Source: Grifola frondosa
Lineage: Eukaryota > Basidiomycota > Agaricomycetes > Polyporales > Grifolaceae
Reading direction: 5' to 3'
Length of the DNA stretch: 64,000 bases
Assembly: GCA_001683735.1 (NCBI GenBank)
Contig: LUGG01000013.1
Coordinates: 1,459,594-1,523,593 of the forward strand
Part shown: one piece after another, positions 22,524 to 34,561 of the stretch
How positions within the stretch are numbered: the stretch's first letter is position 1
Layout of the letters: each line of letters opens with the position of its first letter
The notes under the pieces: model-generated
The model's input: the letters and a program-made list of their open reading frames with translations, nothing else
The model's database searches: none
What the model was told of the DNA's origin: nothing
Position numbers and translations under genes: made by a program

Positions 22524-22797
22524 ACTTGCGATTCACATACTTTCCACTTATCTATCAGACGTTTTGCATATGCTTATTATTTTTATACTTATAGTGTTTC
22601 ATGTAAGTCGCGATAGTCACTGTAACAGTCACGCAAAGGATCACAGGGGTTTTACGGCAATGAAGATCAACTGAGCCTTTCCCCTTGTAACATATTTCTT
22701 GTTGAGTTCACTCATTTACTTGCGATGATTATAATCGCATCACGACTATGATTCTTACTCAGCACTGAGACGATGACTGGGGACAGTCAGAATTTCA

Positions 22798-22812
22798 GTG
22801 AGGAGGAGAAGG
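22798..22812 (+). other. Polypurine tract of el.1
   Basis: GTGAGGAGGAGAAGG lies shortly downstream of pol. It matches the el.2 tracts (minus strand, at 26005 and 28703). Second-strand synthesis would start here. Between it and the antisense gene at 23174 I see only AT-rich sequence. Confidence 0.55.
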
Positions 22813-23173
22813 TTTCAATGCAATGCAATATAAGCAAGTTATGCGGCTTAATTTGTGATTTTTCCTTTACTTATTGCAAGCAGATATTCGTCTAAGGATT
22901 CATTTTCATTTTAAATATATCCTACAAATGTACAGAATCAAGGAGACTACGACAACAGACTAAGAAAAATCAAGATACTACATATCATACGATGGTTAAA
23001 GACGATGCCAAGGAGATGCATAAAGGGGTAACCAAGACACGATACATATGGCAAATTGCAGAAATGAAGAAACATGGTCCAAATATCCATGCGACATTGT
23101 CGCGAATGCATCTTCAGATCCTTACTTGTGACTTCCCTCAGATGGCTTCTTCGAACGACCTAGGGACAGGTCA

Positions 23174-24482
23174 TCACACGTCACTTGGAAGCCAAAGTGT
23201 ATACTCACTGAGGCGAGCAGAACCAGGCCAAGCATCAGGATCCCCACCAGCGTCTTCAATGATGTGACACAATTCCTGGTTGATGTGAAACACCTCGGTG
23301 TCGCACACATTTATCTCCATGTCAAGAACGTATCTGTGCTCACTCAGCATGCAATACCGAGTTGCAGCCAAAGGGTCGAGGACAAATAATGGAGGAGCAT
23401 GCAGATCAGCAATAGGAGGCTTGCAACGAGGAGCGGGCACTTGCGATGGACCAGCCCTACTCGTCGATGGCACAGTAGAGGACGCAGGAGACTCGAAAAA
23501 GAGCAGGTTGATGTCGGGAGATGGGAGAAATGGCTCCTCAATGAATGGCTCCTCAACAGGTTCAACAGGAGAGGAAGGCCTAGGCGTCACAGCAGGTGGG
23601 GCTGTCTTCTTTCCTTTCCCCTTTACAGCATGCTGGGTTTTCTTGGAGGCTGTTTTTGACAGCAACAATGACTTAGCAGGAGTCTCCGTGACCGGAGCAC
23701 TTGCAATGACTGGGGGTTTTGCAGTTGATAGATGTGTCGCGCAATGAATTACTGGAGCCTTTGGAGGCAACGTCTCTATCATCACCATTGGAAGAGGTGG
23801 GAGAGTTCTCACCACAGCAGCAGCAGCAGCAGCAGTCAATGGTGATGGAATTGAGGTACCAGCTGGCTTGTGAGCTGGGATACAAATCGAACCAGGTGAT
23901 GCACTACTATGAGTGGTAGAAAAGCGGACACCTTGGTGACGGCGAGCACGAGCTGCCAAAATACAAGTCCTTCAAGTAAAAGAATCAAAGAATGGCTGAC
24001 AAAATGTACCCGCAAGTGCATCGCGAGTCAATCCCTTCCACATACAGCCCTTCTTGTCGCATTTGCACCATTCACAAAGCCAATCCAAAGGACGAATTGC
24101 ACACAGCAAAGGATGCTGAAGATCATAACAGCAGTCACACTAATCAAGGAGTCAGTGCAATCCCAAGGATACTAACAGATGAACTCACTGGTCCAACCAC
24201 ATCTCCGACGTTGACTCCCTGCTTGTTGTGCTTACCAGCACCTCCAGTGATGAGCACATGCTCAATGTGACCATTGTCATCCTCATTGGCCAGCAGCATG
24301 AACCCTTTGTCCTCCACGATCACTCGGCGATGCTTGGAAGGTGATTCCCCCAGTGGGTCCAGTGGTGCCTCGGGTGATCGCGAATCTAACTCATAGCCAG
24401 GTAAGTCTGAAAATACCCCGTCATCATCACTGTTCACGACAAAGGCTGGCACTATGCTGGATGCATACTTGCTCGAGTGCAC
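23174..24482 (-). pseudogene. el.1 antisense gene with six-cysteine zinc-cluster-like exon
   Basis: Predicted minus-strand exons are 24482-24189, 24139-24010 and 23951-23174. Exon 1 is acidic (VVNSDDDG, then RRVIVED) and ends GDVVGP. Exon 2 starts directly with CDCC and has Cys spacing C-x2-C-x8-C-x8-C-x2-C-x6-C followed by MWKGLTRD. Exon 3 is Pro/Ser/Lys-rich, with poly-Ala from (CAG)n at 23815, then SPDIN, and a C-terminal segment YVLDMEINVCDTEV. el.2 has a homologue with the same exon layout, also antisense to pol. The first exon is cut at 24482 by the el.2 LTR. DNA or RNA binding is only inferred from the Cys pattern, which resembles Zn2Cys6. The function is unknown. Confidence 0.55.
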
Positions 24483-26004
24483 TGATAAGACTCGAACGGG
24501 ATCCGGACTAAAACCTAGATAATAAACCCACACACACACACACTCTGTATGTAAGGAGGTCGTAGCACGGATCGGAAGTTACGAGGTATGTCGCGAGTGG
24601 GCCTAACGGCTTCTCGTTTTGGTTCCGAGCTCGAAGTGTGAACATGAATGTAAATACGAAGGGATGGAAAATGGAACTCGGAAGAGGGGACGCAAGGATA
24701 ACTCAGCTCTATTCGCGACGGTGTGAGGCCGAATGCGAGACTCGCACGAACTCCTTGTGCTTCTCGGAAATGCAGTCGCAGTGCTTCGGAAACGTAGTCG
24801 CAGTCGCAGTGTAAAAGCTCAATCGCAAAGGGAAACACAGTGAAATGCAATTGCAGTATAACTTGGGGTAGACGCAGCGTGAGACGAGGGTGCGATCTGA
24901 AGGCGATCACGATGAGTTGCAGTGCTGGAACTGAGCTCTCAACTCGAGGGGGAAAACTTGTCTGAATTCAGTAAAGTAATTACAGGGTATTTATCGACGA
25001 GTCCGAGTCCGAATCATGTGAAAAATGACCATGGACGATGCTCGGAAGCCCGAAGTAGACGTAGCCAAATGCGAAGAAGAGGGTAATGATATGATGAGGA
25101 AAGGGTAGGATTGGGATATATTGAGGAGGCAGGGGAGGGACCAAACGTGCATGAGCTCGTATGAAACGTAGCAACTGCGGTTGAACTACTAGGCTTGCCT
25201 TATCCGGAAGGGAAATGATTGCGATAGCCTCGGGGGTTGCAGTGCGAATCCGATCGCCAATACGATCTCGCCCTGGCCATGCGGACATACCTGAAACGGG
25301 TCCAAGTCTATCTAGTGTTGCCATGACTTAGTCACACCTGTTTCAGCTTTTTAGATATTCTGACATGAGTTTTACAGATAATGACATGATATTAATTAAA
25401 ATTAATAGATAAGATGTATATGTATTTGAATGTAACACCACCATTTGCATAATGATCTTGAATGGATTTCAATTTCAGTTACATTGATAAAAAAGCTGAC
25501 TACAAAGTCGGACTTTGCAATCGGCTTTTTGGCCATATCTCCATCAATACAAGGTATAACATTCTGATATGTGGCAAGATTATGCGGCTATATATAAGCT
25601 ACACAATGAGTATAAGAGCGCTGTGATATATGAAAAACTGCACAAGTTATGAGTCATATATCATTTAGCCCTGACTTAGCTGCAGCAACACTAAGTCTAT
25701 CGGGCTATTTCGGAGCGATGCCGAAAGGTCCTGATGTCGTACGATGCGGTCTCCATGCGGATCCGGCGAGATCGGACCGTCCGATCGGACTGTCCCGACA
25801 GTCTGGCTCGGTCGATCGCAGATGCGTGCAGTGCGCGTGTGCTCAGCGCGAGGATACTCCGGCGTCTGAGAAGGGCTTCGGCTCGATTAGGAAAGCCGAT
25901 CCCGATGGTGCGTGCGGTAGGTGGAAGTGTGGGCTCGCATTCGCATTCGATTGGCCACAATCGCGAAGAGAGTCGGAGATGCGGTAGATGTTGCGTGCGT
26001 ATCA
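24483..26004 (-). repeat. Left (3') LTR of el.2, interrupted by a MITE
   Basis: Starts TGATAAGACTCG and ends GTATCA. It contains a (CA)n run near 24529. The MITE at 25313-25693 and a second AGTCTATC interrupt it. The right LTR has the undisturbed site at about 41077. Confidence 0.88.
25313..25693 (-). mobile_element. 381-bp hAT-like MITE, copy 2 (inside an LTR)
   Basis: Same family as 20571-20951 in reverse orientation, with the perfect duplication AGTCTATC at 25305-25312 and 25694-25701. The empty site survives in the partner LTR, so the insertion is proven by direct comparison. Confidence 0.95.
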
Positions 26005-26020
26005 TCTCCTCCCCACTAAA
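26005..26020 (-). other. Terminal polypurine tract of el.2
   Basis: The minus strand reads TTTAGTGGGGAGGAGA immediately before the LTR start TGATA, the expected place for plus-strand priming. A second copy of the motif is at 28703-28721. Confidence 0.65.
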
Positions 26021-26256
26021 ATCTGGACCGTCCCTGGTCCTCGTGTAGGGATGAAGGAAGATCGCGAGTGGCGGGAATTCGGTTGCGAGACATGAGGATG
26101 CGCGGGGAAAGAAGTCGGACATGTGTTGATGGGATACTGATCGCGTGGTGGCCAGAAGGCGTGCGCTTGTTCCACTTAAATGCGAGGAGCCTTGTATCGC
26201 GTTCTCACGCTCCTTTCTCCCTCTCCTTCTCTCTTTCCACTCCTCTGCTTATCATC
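26021..26256 (+). promoter_or_regulatory. Probable promoter region of the el.2 antisense gene
   Basis: A TTAAAT motif at 26176-26181 and the CT-rich stretch 26210-26250 precede the ATG at 26257, which is a typical fungal promoter arrangement. The region is internal to the element, so the gene would not depend on the LTR. Confidence 0.35.
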
Positions 26257-28478
26257 ATGTCGTCCTCTCTTCCTGCTGAGGTCCCATTCGACGTGCACGC
26301 CGCCTACATGGCGTTCGATCCCGCCGAACGCGAGGCATTCTTGGCCGGCTACCGCGAAGAGCTTGAGGAGGGCGTCCAATTAATCCTGGATGCGCAGACG
26401 AAAGGCGACCTCGAGATAGCTGGGCAAGCATTCATGGGGGCAATCGTAAGTTTGTTGGCTGATTCTTCTGAGAATACAATGGCGAGTAATCTGTGCAGGG
26501 TGACCTTCATCATCTCCAAGCTTCCGAGGCTAATGCAATCGCAGCGGAGGTGCTGGAGATCGTTCGCCCCTCCTTCGCCCATATCTGGGACGCGTCGTGG
26601 ATGTCGTGGGGTGCGGAGCTCCTCCCTCAAGCTCCTACGCCAGTTAATCCTGTTCATGCACTTCGCGCGCGACTCGCTGCGACCAGTGCTTCATTGGTAC
26701 AGGGATCGGCTTCGTGTTCAGCCTCCGTCCACCCTCCTCCTGCCCTTGACTTGTCCGACATGGCTCCTATACGGGTAAAGGTTGAGCCTGGTGAGGAAGA
26801 GCGATCACTCACTGAAGCCGCTTCATGCATTGCGGGCGCCGTGATCGAGCTGACAGATAGCGAGGCCGATGCGATGGGGGATGATCCCGAGTCTGAGGAG
26901 GACGAACTCATGTCCTCGACGCCTCCTGTGACCGCTCCGAACGTGCATACTAGGAGCGCTAAGTCCGCGAAGACTGCGAGGGTCGCGAAGGAGACGAAGG
27001 TGGTTGGGCCGCTGTCTGGAAGCGAGCTGATGGTGAAGCGGGCGGAACACGAGGCTGAGGGTTACTTTCCGCTCGAGGGCTGGGATAGTGTTGCTGCAGC
27101 TAAGTCAGGGCTAAATGATATATGACTCATAACTTGTGCAGTTTTTCATATATCACAGCGCTCTTATACTCATTGTGTAGCTTATATATAGCCGCATAAT
27201 CTTGCCACATATCAGAATGTTATACCTTGTATTGATGGAGATATGGCCAAAAAGCCGATTGCAAAGTCCGACTTTGTAGTCAGCTTTTTTATCAATGTAA
27301 CTGAAATTGAAATCCATTCAAGATCATTATGCAAATGGTGGTGTTACATTCAAATACATATACATCTTATCTATTAATTTTAATTAATATCATGTCATTA
27401 TCTGTAAAACTCATGTCAGAATATCTAAAAAGCTGAAACAGGTGTGACTAAGTCATGGCAACACTAGGCTGGGACAGCCAAGGCAATCGGGTTGCGCTCG
27501 CCAACAGGGGTGGTGTTGGTCTTCGTGGTAAGATTCCGACGGAGCTCGGGGCAGTGCGCGGTGCAGTAAATATCATTTTCTTCCTCATGTTCGTCCCTGC
27601 TGACTTCGTATCTAGTGCACCCGTTGCCAGCTCGATCAGAGGCCCCTTGAGTGCTTCATCAACTCTTCGTCTCGGCTCTGCGTCGTGTGCTTCGAGAAAA
27701 GCCTTGGGTGTCGCTGGAACGGGCTGACTCGCGACAAAATTGGTGCGTCACTTTCCCCATGTCGTTTCTGCCACCGCTGACCTGCAATCATCGCTGTAGT
27801 GCAGTTTCCTGAGGAGCCGACGATCGCTTCGAACAGTGCTGCAACTAGTGAGGCCACTATGACTGCCTTGACAGCAGCATGTCGTTCCTCTCGCACTAAT
27901 ACTCACACGATGACGAAGGCAGCCTCCGTGCGCTCGACGGCTACTGACAAAAAAGGGAAGGGCGTGGATCGCAGTGGAGCTCATGCCAGTCCCCCGACAT
28001 CAACGTCGACTCCGTTCCTTCCATCGCCGGCACCTCTACCTCCGATTTTGACGTGCGGAGCATCGGCTCCTCTTCGCGAGTGACTGGGTACGTGGGGACT
28101 CCTCGTCTGGGTGCTGTGCCCATGGCTAAGTCAGCTTCTACCAGGTCCGTTGCTGGCGACGCGACCTTCGCCGCTCCATTCCATCGTGCGGGTAGCCCAT
28201 ACTCTGTTGCGAACACAGATGTCCGCACACACCTTCGGTCCATGTGCAACTGCCAGGTCACGGTGGAGACGGACCTCGTGCTCGGCATCGATGAGCTTTC
28301 GCGCCTTGAGAGCAGGATGCGCAAGGAAGCAGCTAACGCGAGTGAGGACATGAGGGGGTGGATCGCTGCGTCTCATCCTTCGGATGCTGTCGCTATCGGT
28401 GCATATTCTGCTTTGTCCGTGGAGGTCGCTCGGCAATGCGAGGAGATTGGAGGCTCACAAAGGAGCTCGAGGACTTGA
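26257..28478 (+). CDS. el.2 antisense gene with six-cysteine zinc-cluster-like exon (MITE-disrupted)
   Basis: Exon 1 is 26257-26445 (MSSSLPAEVPFDVH..., 63 codons). Exon 2 begins at 26499 and runs to 27565 once the MITE at 27086-27466 and one GGCTGGGA are removed. It holds a leucine-rich segment and an acidic region (VKVEPGEEE, DSEADAMGDDPESEEDE). Exon 3 (27616-27742) opens CTRCQLDQRPLEC and keeps C-x2-C-x8-C-x8-C-x2-C-x6-C-x-W-x-GLTRD, identical in spacing to el.1. The last exon from 27800 is Ser/Thr/Lys-rich. A frame change near 27985 leads into SPDIN, then a helical C-terminus ending at 28478. It is transcribed opposite to gag-pol. A nuclear or nucleic-acid-binding role is a guess from the Cys pattern. 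The MITE and the frame change make this copy non-functional. Confidence 0.55.
27086..27466 (+). mobile_element. 381-bp hAT-like MITE, copy 3
   Basis: Same ends and length as the other two copies, with the perfect duplication GGCTGGGA at 27078-27085 and 27467-27474. Removing it restores an open frame across the junction (EGWDSQGNRV) in the antisense gene. Confidence 0.93.
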
Positions 28479-29004
28479 GGCAGAAGTAGGCGACGGAGGG
28501 GATGTCTCGTTCGCGGCAGAAATGGACTGCCTGGCTCTTTTCCCTTCGCTGTAGCTGTATCTCTGCGTGATCACGATGCAATGTATCTCCCTGTATGCGA
28601 AGTCATCTTAGTGTGTGTTTGGAAATGAAAATGGCTTTTTTTTTTAGACGATGTTCGTATGCGATAAAATCGAAAAATATCGTCAAAATATAGGCGGTAT
28701 ATTATCCTCCTCCCCACTAAAATCCTAACTGTCCCCAGTCAACATTAGAGTGGGTCGGATTCAATCAGATCAAGTGCGGAGAAGAGAATATATAGAAAGG
28801 AAGAAAATTCAAAAACTTAGCGAAAATATATATATGGGGAAAGGCTCAGTACATCATCACTGCCTGAAAACCCGAAAAGTCTTGCACGAACGTCCGAGGA
28901 GTATCGTGACTTATGTCGTACACTATAAAATTATCATATGAGCATAAGGTGCGAGCGATTGAGTGGAGAGTGAAATTGAAAACGTGTCCGTGAGTATGCG
29001 AGTG
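28479..29004. other. Inner polypurine tract and 3' untranslated sequence of el.2
   Basis: The minus strand reads TTTTAGTGGGGAGGAGG at 28703-28721, a near copy of the terminal tract at 26005. It is the counterpart of the tract that follows pol in el.1. The rest is AT-rich with an 11-T run near 28637 and shows no gene. Confidence 0.45.
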
Positions 29005-30075
29005 TTACTCGGGTGGAGCATCATCTTCTTCGTCGACTTCCTCTAGTCCTGGGTCATCGGGTATGTCTTCATCGTCACCTTGGGAATCAGATTGAAGGAG
29101 TTCGCGAAGTCGTTCATCGTCGATATCGAGGAGTTCGTTCGGGATGACGATCGCTTTGCGAGCGAAGTAGGGAATGACTCGGAATGCTGCGACTGGTTTG
29201 TCAAAGACTGAACTGTCGAGTTCCGAGAGGATGTATGCGCCTCCCTTGTTGCGCAAAACCACTACGAGGGGTCCTAAGTATTACGCGCGCATCTTGCGAT
29301 TAAGAGACTTCTCGATCTGCGTGTGTCGCATTAGTACGAGGTCGCCACGCTTGAAGTCGAAGTCCTTAATGGTCCTCGCGTGCTCGCGTTCGAATCGGAT
29401 TGCAGCTGTTACTCGTGCTTCGTAGACCTTCGATCGGAGGGTTTGGACTTGGTCGAATCACTTTTGCAACGCGATCGCGTGGCATGCGATAAGGTCAGCA
29501 GTCGAGAGGATGGATTCTGGAGCGGGCTGCAAATACGTTGCCTCAGAGATGTCTAGGGGAATGATGGGGTGGGTGCCTGTGACTGCGAAGTATGGTGAGC
29601 AACCCATGCGATGGCGGACGGTGATGCGCTCAGCCCAGAATACTGAAAACACTACTTCTGCCCATCGCTTCTGATCTCCGTCAGCTGCTTTGAAGAGTGC
29701 GCCTTGGATGTCGTAATGCGATCGCTCTACAATGCCATTCGTGCGAGAGTTGTAACCACTGATGCAAATGTGATTGATGTGATACTTCTTCGCGAGGTAT
29801 TCGATGGCTTTGACGAACGCGGGGCCATTGTCAGTGACAATCTCGCTGAGTGCGCCCCAACGACAGAGACATTCTCGAATACGAAGTCGCTGAGAGTCTT
29901 CGAGGTCTCTTTGCATAGTGCTCGAAACTCGGGATAGAATGTGAGCGAACAACGACCTTGGATGAGGTAATGATAACCGCCCGATGGTGGGAGGTGCATC
30001 GTGTCGAGATGGATTTTCGCGAAGAGTGGTGCGGGGTCACGATGACTGGAGGGATTAGGACCTGTCGCGATTGAC
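29005..30075 (-). pseudogene. el.2 integrase core and C-terminal region
   Basis: The catalytic core reads HLDTMHLPPSGGYHYLIQGR, IVTDNGPAFVKA and YNSRTNGIVERSHYD, giving D, D and E at the expected spacing. A frame change lies between the first and second motifs, and a stop follows CHAIALQK. The C-terminal part (VLRNKGGAYILSELD...) ends in an acidic tail at 29005. The N-terminal HHCC region is separated by the foldback insertion and lies at 34562-34770. Confidence 0.72.
30044..30075. repeat. 32-bp target duplication, left copy
   Basis: This 32-bp stretch of integrase coding sequence recurs perfectly at 34562-34593 on the other side of the foldback element. Both copies begin and end with GAC. 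Confidence 0.85.
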
Positions 30076-33000
30076 AATATAGCATCAACCTGCTACAACC
30101 GTTGTGAGTTAGCTGGTCAGGTTGTCAAAAATGCCGTAGTACAATACTGGGCAGATTGTAATATATATTGTATTACAATAGCAGCATTGTAATACAGCTA
30201 GGCCGCATTTTTTTACAATTAGGGCTGCTTGTAATATTTTTATAGTACAATCTGACCTGATTGTAATACTAGATAATACAATCAGACCAGGTTGTAATTT
30301 TCGATAAAACAATCAGGTCAGATTGTAATATTCAGTAGTACAATCAGGTCAAATTGTAATATTCAATAAAACAACCAGGCCAGGTTGTAATTGTCGATAA
30401 AACAATCTGGTCAGGTTGTAATACTAGATAAAACAATCTGGTCAGATTGTAATATTGAATAGTACAATCTGACCTGGTTGTAATACTAGATAATACAATC
30501 AGGCCAGGTTGTAATTTTCGATAAAAACAACCTGGTCAGATTGTAATATTGAATAGTACAATCTGACCTGGTTGTAATTGTCGATAAAACAATCTGGTCA
30601 GGTTGTAATACTAGATAAAACAATCAGGCCAGGTTGTAATTTTCGATAAAACAATCTGGTCAGGTTGTAATATTGAATAGTACAATCAGGTCAGGTTGTA
30701 ATACTAGATAATACAATCAGGCCAGATTGTAATACTACTGGTAATACAATCTGACCTGATTGTAATTTTCCATAAAACAATCTGGTCAGATTGTAATATT
30801 CAGTAGTACAATCTGACCTGGTTGTAATTTTCAATAAAACAATCTGGTCAGGTTGTAATACTAGATAATACAATCAGGCCAGATTGTAATTTTCGATAAA
30901 ACAATCTGGTCAGGTTGTAATATTGAATAGTACAATCAGGTCAGGTTGTAATACTAGATAATACAATCAGGCCAGATTGTAATTTTCGATAAAAACAACC
31001 TGGTCAGGTTGTAATATTGAATAGTACAATCAGGTCAGGTTGTAATACTAGATAATACAATCAGGCCAGATTGTAATTTTTGATAAAACAACCTGGTCAG
31101 ATTGTAATACTACTGGTAATACAATCTGGTCTGATTGTAATATTCAGTAGTACAATCAGGTCAGGTTGTAATACTAGATAATACAATCAGGCCAGATTGT
31201 AATTGTCGATAAAACAACCAGGTCAGGTTGTAATACTTCATTATTACAATCCCACCTGCTTGTATTATCCATATCAGGATAATAGAGCTCGGGGTAAATA
31301 CAGGATTTGTCACATGTTGCGGAAACATACCACATTTGGTATGTTTTAAACATAGCCACCATATATTTTTTCCTCCACTACTCCCTCAATTCTGCACGGA
31401 TTTTCTTCATTTTAGGTTCGTCTGAAAGCGGTCGTCGAGTATAATTATATTATGTATATCTTTGTATGATATTAAAATAAAAACATACCATTCTGGGCAA
31501 CCACCCCAGATGTTCTGCTGCATTGCTCCCTCAAATGTTCACCAAATTTCTTGATTCCTTCATCCCTTTTGCATTTATATCCTATTTATTATTCTGGCAT
31601 TTGTTTGGTAGAATATGTGACGGAAAACATACCATTTCTGGTAGGTGCAGGCTCAGCCACACCAGAATTCCTCCCCCTCCCCTTCCCTCAATACTTCATG
31701 TATTCCCTTAGTTTAAAGTTCCCCTTAGTCCTACATATGTGTAATGTAATAATATGTACAGTATAGCCACAAATAACGATAATATTTCGTCTCCTCCTGC
31801 TTTGCTGGCAGGGATCCCTCCTAATTTGGGAAATGAATATCGGACGGAATCTGGAGCGAATGGCACCGTCTGAAAGGTGTATTTTATCCTAATAAGACGA
31901 TGTTTACGGCGAAACATTCCGTCCAGTACTCGCTTCAGAGCACACAAAACAGTATTCAGGGGTGGCTGAAACATTTCCTCCATCCTTCCTGAATGGGATT
32001 TGCCCCTAATTTCAAGGGGTCTTTTGGAGTGTATTACATTGTATTCTGGCATCATTGTGAACCATACATCACGCTTATCGGAGATGATCCCATGTGGTGG
32101 AATCCTTATCAGCTTCCCCTCTAGATTATACAATTGTACTACTACATGAAATATAATAAAAGATCGGATTGCAGGATAGGTAAGGGAATATAACAGCTTA
32201 AAAACAAGTCCAAAATCATAAAGATTGATGTGGAATTGAGGGAGTAATGAGGAATCAGTGTACTTGCCCCTGATTCACTGTAACAGGTGACTTGAGCCCG
32301 GTACAGCAGTATTGAGGTTTCAGCCACAATTGAGTATTTTCCTCATAGCTCCCTCACTTCCTCATGTATTCTTGTAATCTTTGTTGTATATTGTAGAGCT
32401 GTATTAGTATTATATTTATGGAACTTTTTATGTTTTTAAAGCAGCCAGAAAAATGCCTATCAGGGGGATATTACATTTCAGTGTTTGGGATTCAGCATTA
32501 TCAAATATGCATCAAACAGTGAAATAGAAGCATTTTATGAGAGCTATATACTATGGGAGATATATACCAAAGAGGTTATAAAAAAAGAGCAAATGGGGGA
32601 AGGATATTGGGTGATCAGTGTGGCAACTGCCACCCAAGGTTGTTGTGTGTGCTCTAAAGCGAGTACTGGACGGAATGTTTCGCCGTAAACATCGTCTTAT
32701 TAGGATAAAATACACCTTTCAGACGGTGCCATTCGCTCCAGATTCCGTCCGATATTCATTTCCCAAATTAGGAGGGATCCTGCCAGCAAAGCAGGAGGAG
32801 ACGAAATATTATCGTTATTTGTGGCTGTATACTGTACATATTATTACATTACACATATGTAGGACTAAGGGGAACTTTAAACTAAGGGAATACATGAAGT
32901 ATTGAGGGAAGAGGGAGGGGAGGAATTCTGGTGTGGCTGAGCCTGCACCTACCAGAAATGGTATGTTTTCCGTCACATATTCTACCAAACAAATGCCAGA

Positions 33001-34561
33001 ATAATAAATAGGATATAAATGCGACCAAGGGGATGAAGGAATCAAGAAATTTGGTGAACATTTGAGGGAGCAATGCAGCAGAACATTCTGGGGTGGTTGC
33101 CCAGAATGGTATGTTTTTATTTTAATATCATACAAAGATATGTACATAATATAATTATACTCGACGACCGCTTTCAGACGAACCTAAAATGAAGAAAATC
33201 CGTGCAGAATTGAGGGAGTAGTGGAGGAAAAAATATATGGTGGCTATGTTTAAAACATACCAAATGTGGTATGTTTCCGCAACATGTGACAAATCCTGTA
33301 TTTACCCCGAGCTCTATTATCCTGATATGGATAATACAAGCAGGTGGGATTGTAATAATGAAGTATTACAACCTGACCTGGTTGTTTTATCGACAATTAC
33401 AATCTGGCCTGATTGTATTATCTAGTATTACAACCTGACCTGATTGTACTACTGAATATTACAATCAGACCAGATTGTATTACCAGTAGTATTACAATCT
33501 GACCAGGTTGTTTTATCAAAAATTACAATCTGGCCTGATTGTATTATCTAGTATTACAACCTGACCTGATTGTACTATTCAATATTACAACCTGACCAGG
33601 TTGTTTTTATCGAAAATTACAATCTGGCCTGATTGTATTATCTAGTATTACAACCTGACCTGATTGTACTATTCAATATTACAACCTGACCAGATTGTTT
33701 TATCGAAAATTACAATCTGGCCTGATTGTATTATCTAGTATTACAACCTGACCAGATTGTTTTATTGAAAATTACAACCAGGTCAGATTGTACTACTGAA
33801 TATTACAATCTGACCAGATTGTTTTATGGAAAATTACAATCAGGTCAGATTGTATTACCAGTAGTATTACAATCTGGCCTGATTGTATTATCTAGTATTA
33901 CAACCTGACCTGATTGTACTATTCAATATTACAACCTGACCAGATTGTTTTATCGAAAATTACAACCTGGCCTGATTGTTTTATCTAGTATTACAACCTG
34001 ACCAGATTGTTTTATCGACAATTACAAACCAGGTCAGATTGTAAAATTAAATCTCATTATTATTTACAATGACCAGGTTGTTTTTATCGAAAATTACAAC
34101 CTGGCCTGATTGTTTATCTAGTATTACAACCGTCAGATTGTACTATTCGAATATTACAATCTGACCGATTGTTTTATCTAGTATTACAACCTGACACGTT
34201 CATGCCTTTGTTTATCGAAATTACAACCTGGCTGATTGTTTATTAGAATATTACAATGACCTGATTGCTCACTACTGAAATATTACAATTGACCTGATTG
34301 TTTTATCGAAAATTACAACCTGGTCTGATTGTATTATCTAGTATTACAATCAGGTCAGATTGTACTATAAAAATATTACAAGCAGCCCTAATTGTAAAAA
34401 AATGCGGCCTAGCTGTATTACAATGCTGCTATTGTAATACAATATATATTACAATCTGCCCAGTATTGTACTACGGCATTTTTGACAACCTGACCAGCTA
34501 ACTCACAACGGTTGTAGCAGGTTGATGCTATATTGTATTACAATACAGGTAGCCAGTAGTG
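30076..34561. mobile_element. Giant foldback element (4.5 kb, arms of about 1.9 kb)
   Basis: Two arms of about 1.9 kb (30076-31973 and 32620-34540) are near-perfect inverted repeats around a loop of about 650 bp. Each arm carries an outer tandem array of about 1 kb with a period near 31 bp. Its units are imperfect 18-bp palindromes of the form ACAATCTGGYCAGRTTGT alternating with spacers such as AATACTAGATAAT and AATTTTCGATAAA. Inner arm sequence includes paired AACATACCA/TGGTATGTT motifs. The right end extends about 30 bp further and finishes CACTACTGGC when read inward, while the left end lacks this. No protein is encoded. The structure recalls foldback/Galileo-type transposons. Family assignment is open. 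Confidence 0.82.

Larger units (their letters stand above)
13843..22812 (+). mobile_element. el.1: decayed plus-strand Ty3/gypsy element
   Basis: Gag, protease, RT, RNase H and integrase follow in the Ty3/gypsy order, ending at a polypurine tract (22798-22812). Every domain is broken by stops or frameshifts, many at codons where el.2 keeps CGA or CGC, as expected of CpG decay. Three later insertions lie in it or at its edge: Y at 13842, the 1.76-kb insertion at 14399 and the MITE at 20571. No el.1 LTR was identified. Confidence 0.75.

Noticed and set aside
28053..28478. Independent gene at the end of the el.2 antisense region
   Set aside because: SPDIN and the order of segments match the last exon of the el.1 antisense gene, so it is the frame-shifted tail of the same gene.
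30228..31262. CRISPR-like array of regularly spaced repeats
   Set aside because: The spacers are themselves repeated, the repeats are degenerate palindromes, the same array occurs inverted 3 kb away and the genome is eukaryotic. It is part of a foldback transposon.
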